From positions 296,949 to 360,948 of the forward strand of contig NW_022985186.1 of assembly GCF_010093535.1 (NCBI RefSeq): a DNA stretch of 64,000 nucleotides, written 5' to 3'. The notes beneath the pieces were generated by a model, which was given only the letters and a program-made list of their open reading frames with translations, did not search any database and had not been told where the DNA came from. Shown in pieces: positions 62,592-64,000 of the stretch. Origin of the DNA: Lindgomyces ingoldianus (lineage: Eukaryota > Ascomycota > Dothideomycetes > Pleosporales > Lindgomycetaceae). A program made the translations under genes and the position numbers. Each line of letters opens with the position of its first letter. Positions within the stretch are counted from its first letter, which is position 1.

Positions 62592-62962
62592 TTCTTTCTT
62601 ACTAACATTAAAAAAAATGTGTCCTTATTTTTATATAATAAAAATAGTAGTTTGTCTTTATGTATAATAATGATTAGAATATTATTAAAGTATACCTTAA
62701 GTTACTTAGCATCTGCTAGTAATAGCAGAAATAGTATTAGAGTTTCTAGAATATAGTAGGTAACTAGACTAATTAAGTTTTAAATTTATATAGTACTAAT
62801 TAATTTCTTTAGTGTCTAGCCTTTAAAGCTAATATTTATTTAGCTACGTGTCTAATTAATTTCTATATATAGGTTGTCTTATATGTACACCTTAAGTTAA
62901 AACTTGCTAATAGTAGAGATCTTTACTGCGCTTATATTTTATAGTTTACTTTAGTATACTGT
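62592..62962. other. AT-rich decayed sequence, probably interior of element K
   Basis: It starts right after LTR K and ends at a B-family LTR. There is no readable coding sequence. Confidence 0.4.
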
Positions 62963-63312
62963 TGTTACAGTCTATGGTTGGACCGACCTAACTCCACCTG
63001 CAGTGCTCCACAAACTAGCCGGTTTGGAACAGAACCTGTTTACGGACCAATTGGAAGACACAGAGGCAGCGCAGCTGCCTAGGATTATAGAAGGGTGCAT
63101 TATCTAATAAATAAGTAGCTAAGGCTGCTAAGATAAGTTCTTATAAGTTCTAATAAGCTTACTAAGAAGACAGTAATAGAAGCTTATAAGAACTTACGCT
63201 AACTTGTTCTTAGCACTATTAGACATGTATATAGTTTTAGCTTAAATAAACCTTTAGAAGGTGTGTTTAACATTTAGTTTATTATTTAGTTACGTTTTAC
63301 ATAGACTAAGTA
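62963..63312. repeat. B-family LTR fragment
   Basis: Begins TGTTACAGTCTATGGTTGGA, matching the start of LTR A and the reversed B/F/G LTRs, and follows the family to about 350 bp. It is then cut by family C copy 4, inserted at TA (63311-63312). Confidence 0.75.
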
Positions 63313-63554
63313 ACGTACTTTACAGGCAAGTTGCTTACACACCTAAGTTACTTACTTTTGCTAAAACTCTACTAAACTACTCTTTTTACACTAATGTATT
63401 CCTAACAACACTACTTAGATGTGCTAAAAGAATGTTAAATACAGCTTATACTCTAAGCTTTTAAATAAAACATAAAACTTTTAAAGAAACATGCTATAGC
63501 TATGTATAAAGTCTTTTAAAAAATAATAAATAACTATAGCACTAGATAACATTT

Positions 63555-63922
63555 TATCGCGTAATGTAAAGATGGGATGGTAGGTAGCACGAATAGCACT
63601 GAGAGCAAGCTTTCGGAGAAAGATAGGAGTGTATTGTAAGAGAGACGAATCGCTGCCAAGCCTCGCTTGTCAGGATTCATGCTTATATACGAAGCACAGG
63701 TCATACGACCTCCAAACAGGTCAGGTGAGGCCATACTGGCCCGTTCTGGGACATCCGGCCTTACACGTAAGAGAGCACATGGTCCTGGTGTCGCACCTGT
63801 GTTTCGGACGAGCAGCCTGAGACACTTGGCGCCGGAGCTCCCACTACATAGGCAGGCTCCCTATGAGCCTCTCATAGTCAATAGACTTGCTCCTCATTGC
63901 TCCCTGATCAGCAGTTGCGACA
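63555..63922. repeat. solo LTR E, itself interrupted by LTR D copy 2
   Basis: Starts TATCGCG (probably TGTCGCG originally) and ends TTGCGACA. The target duplication CATTT lies at 63550-63554 and 63923-63927. LTR D copy 2 occupies 63565-63765. Confidence 0.65.
63565..63765 (-). repeat. solo LTR D, copy 2 (201 bp)
   Basis: Reverse complement of 45281-45481 with about four base differences. The target duplication CGTAA lies at 63560-63564 and 63766-63770. It is young and not RIP-mutated. Confidence 0.85.
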
Positions 63923-64000
63923 CATTTATAAGCTAATTTTATAGCTAACTTATAAAGGCTAGGTAATAATAAAAAGTAGGTAATTATTAAGACTATACTT

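Larger units (their letters stand above)
63313..64000. mobile_element. family C DNA transposon, copy 4 (cut by window end)
   Basis: Starts ACGTACTTTACAGGCAAG after TA. It aligns with copies 1-3 and is interrupted at 63555-63922 by LTR E. The right end lies outside the window. Confidence 0.8.

Noticed and set aside
1..64000. CRISPR arrays, tRNA or rRNA genes
   Set aside because: No regularly spaced identical short repeats and no cloverleaf or rRNA-like sequence were recognised; the repeats present are transposons and LTRs.

Overview
The window looks like a filamentous ascomycete genome, most likely a Dothideomycete (inferred from gene style: short GT-AG introns of 38-75 nt, a NACHT-WD40 receptor, PigL_N, DUF6594, DUF4360 and retropepsin-like proteins). 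It is split into gene-bearing islands of normal base composition (1-8143, 34312-38404, 58136-62214) and AT-rich blocks (8144-34311, about 38546-58135, 62592-64000). The AT-rich blocks are transposons apparently ruined by repeat-induced point mutation (RIP): almost no open frames, TA-rich sequence, and reverse-transcriptase Asp codons turned into Asn.

Island 1 holds a DUF4360-type secreted protein gene (minus strand, cut by the window edge) and then the most interesting locus. A PigL_N (HeLo-like) protein gene (2363-3347, minus) and a NACHT-WD40 NLR gene (3588-7107, plus) are transcribed divergently from a 240-bp intergenic region. The PigL_N protein ends in two imperfect repeats of about 21 residues, and the NLR starts with one similar segment. 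This is the layout of the Podospora HET-S/NWD2 pair, in which an NLR templates an amyloid switch in a cell-death effector through a shared motif. The NLR's WD40 array contains a 979-N assembly gap, as expected for near-identical repeats. The locus is flanked by an inverted duplication of about 0.9 kb (1440-2350, and 7660-8143 continuing at 34312-34800).

The second arm of that duplication is split by one insertion at 8144-34311. It has matching terminal inverted repeats (TTATCTCAGC...) and a perfect 8-bp target duplication (GCGACGCT). Removing the nested elements leaves a parent element of about 6.35 kb. The nested elements are two copies of a 1866-bp TA-flanked transposon (family C), one solo LTR (A) and two full-length Ty3-type retrotransposons (B, F). 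Short elements with related ends and 8-bp duplications lie at 7447-7649 and 36416-36690, with a truncated one at 38405-38545.

Island 2 (34312-38404) carries a degraded retropepsin-like remnant, a 173-bp solo LTR and a spliced retropepsin-like aspartic protease gene (37173-38035). The next AT block holds a 5.66-kb Ty3 element (39098-44754), a third B/F-type element (44797-52688) and a truncated plus-strand retroelement H (52865-about 58135) interrupted by a third family-C copy. Island 3 holds a three-exon DUF6594 membrane protein gene (58355-59389, minus) and a second retropepsin-like gene (60452-60931). The window ends in nested LTRs and a fourth family-C copy. No rRNA, tRNA or CRISPR was recognised.
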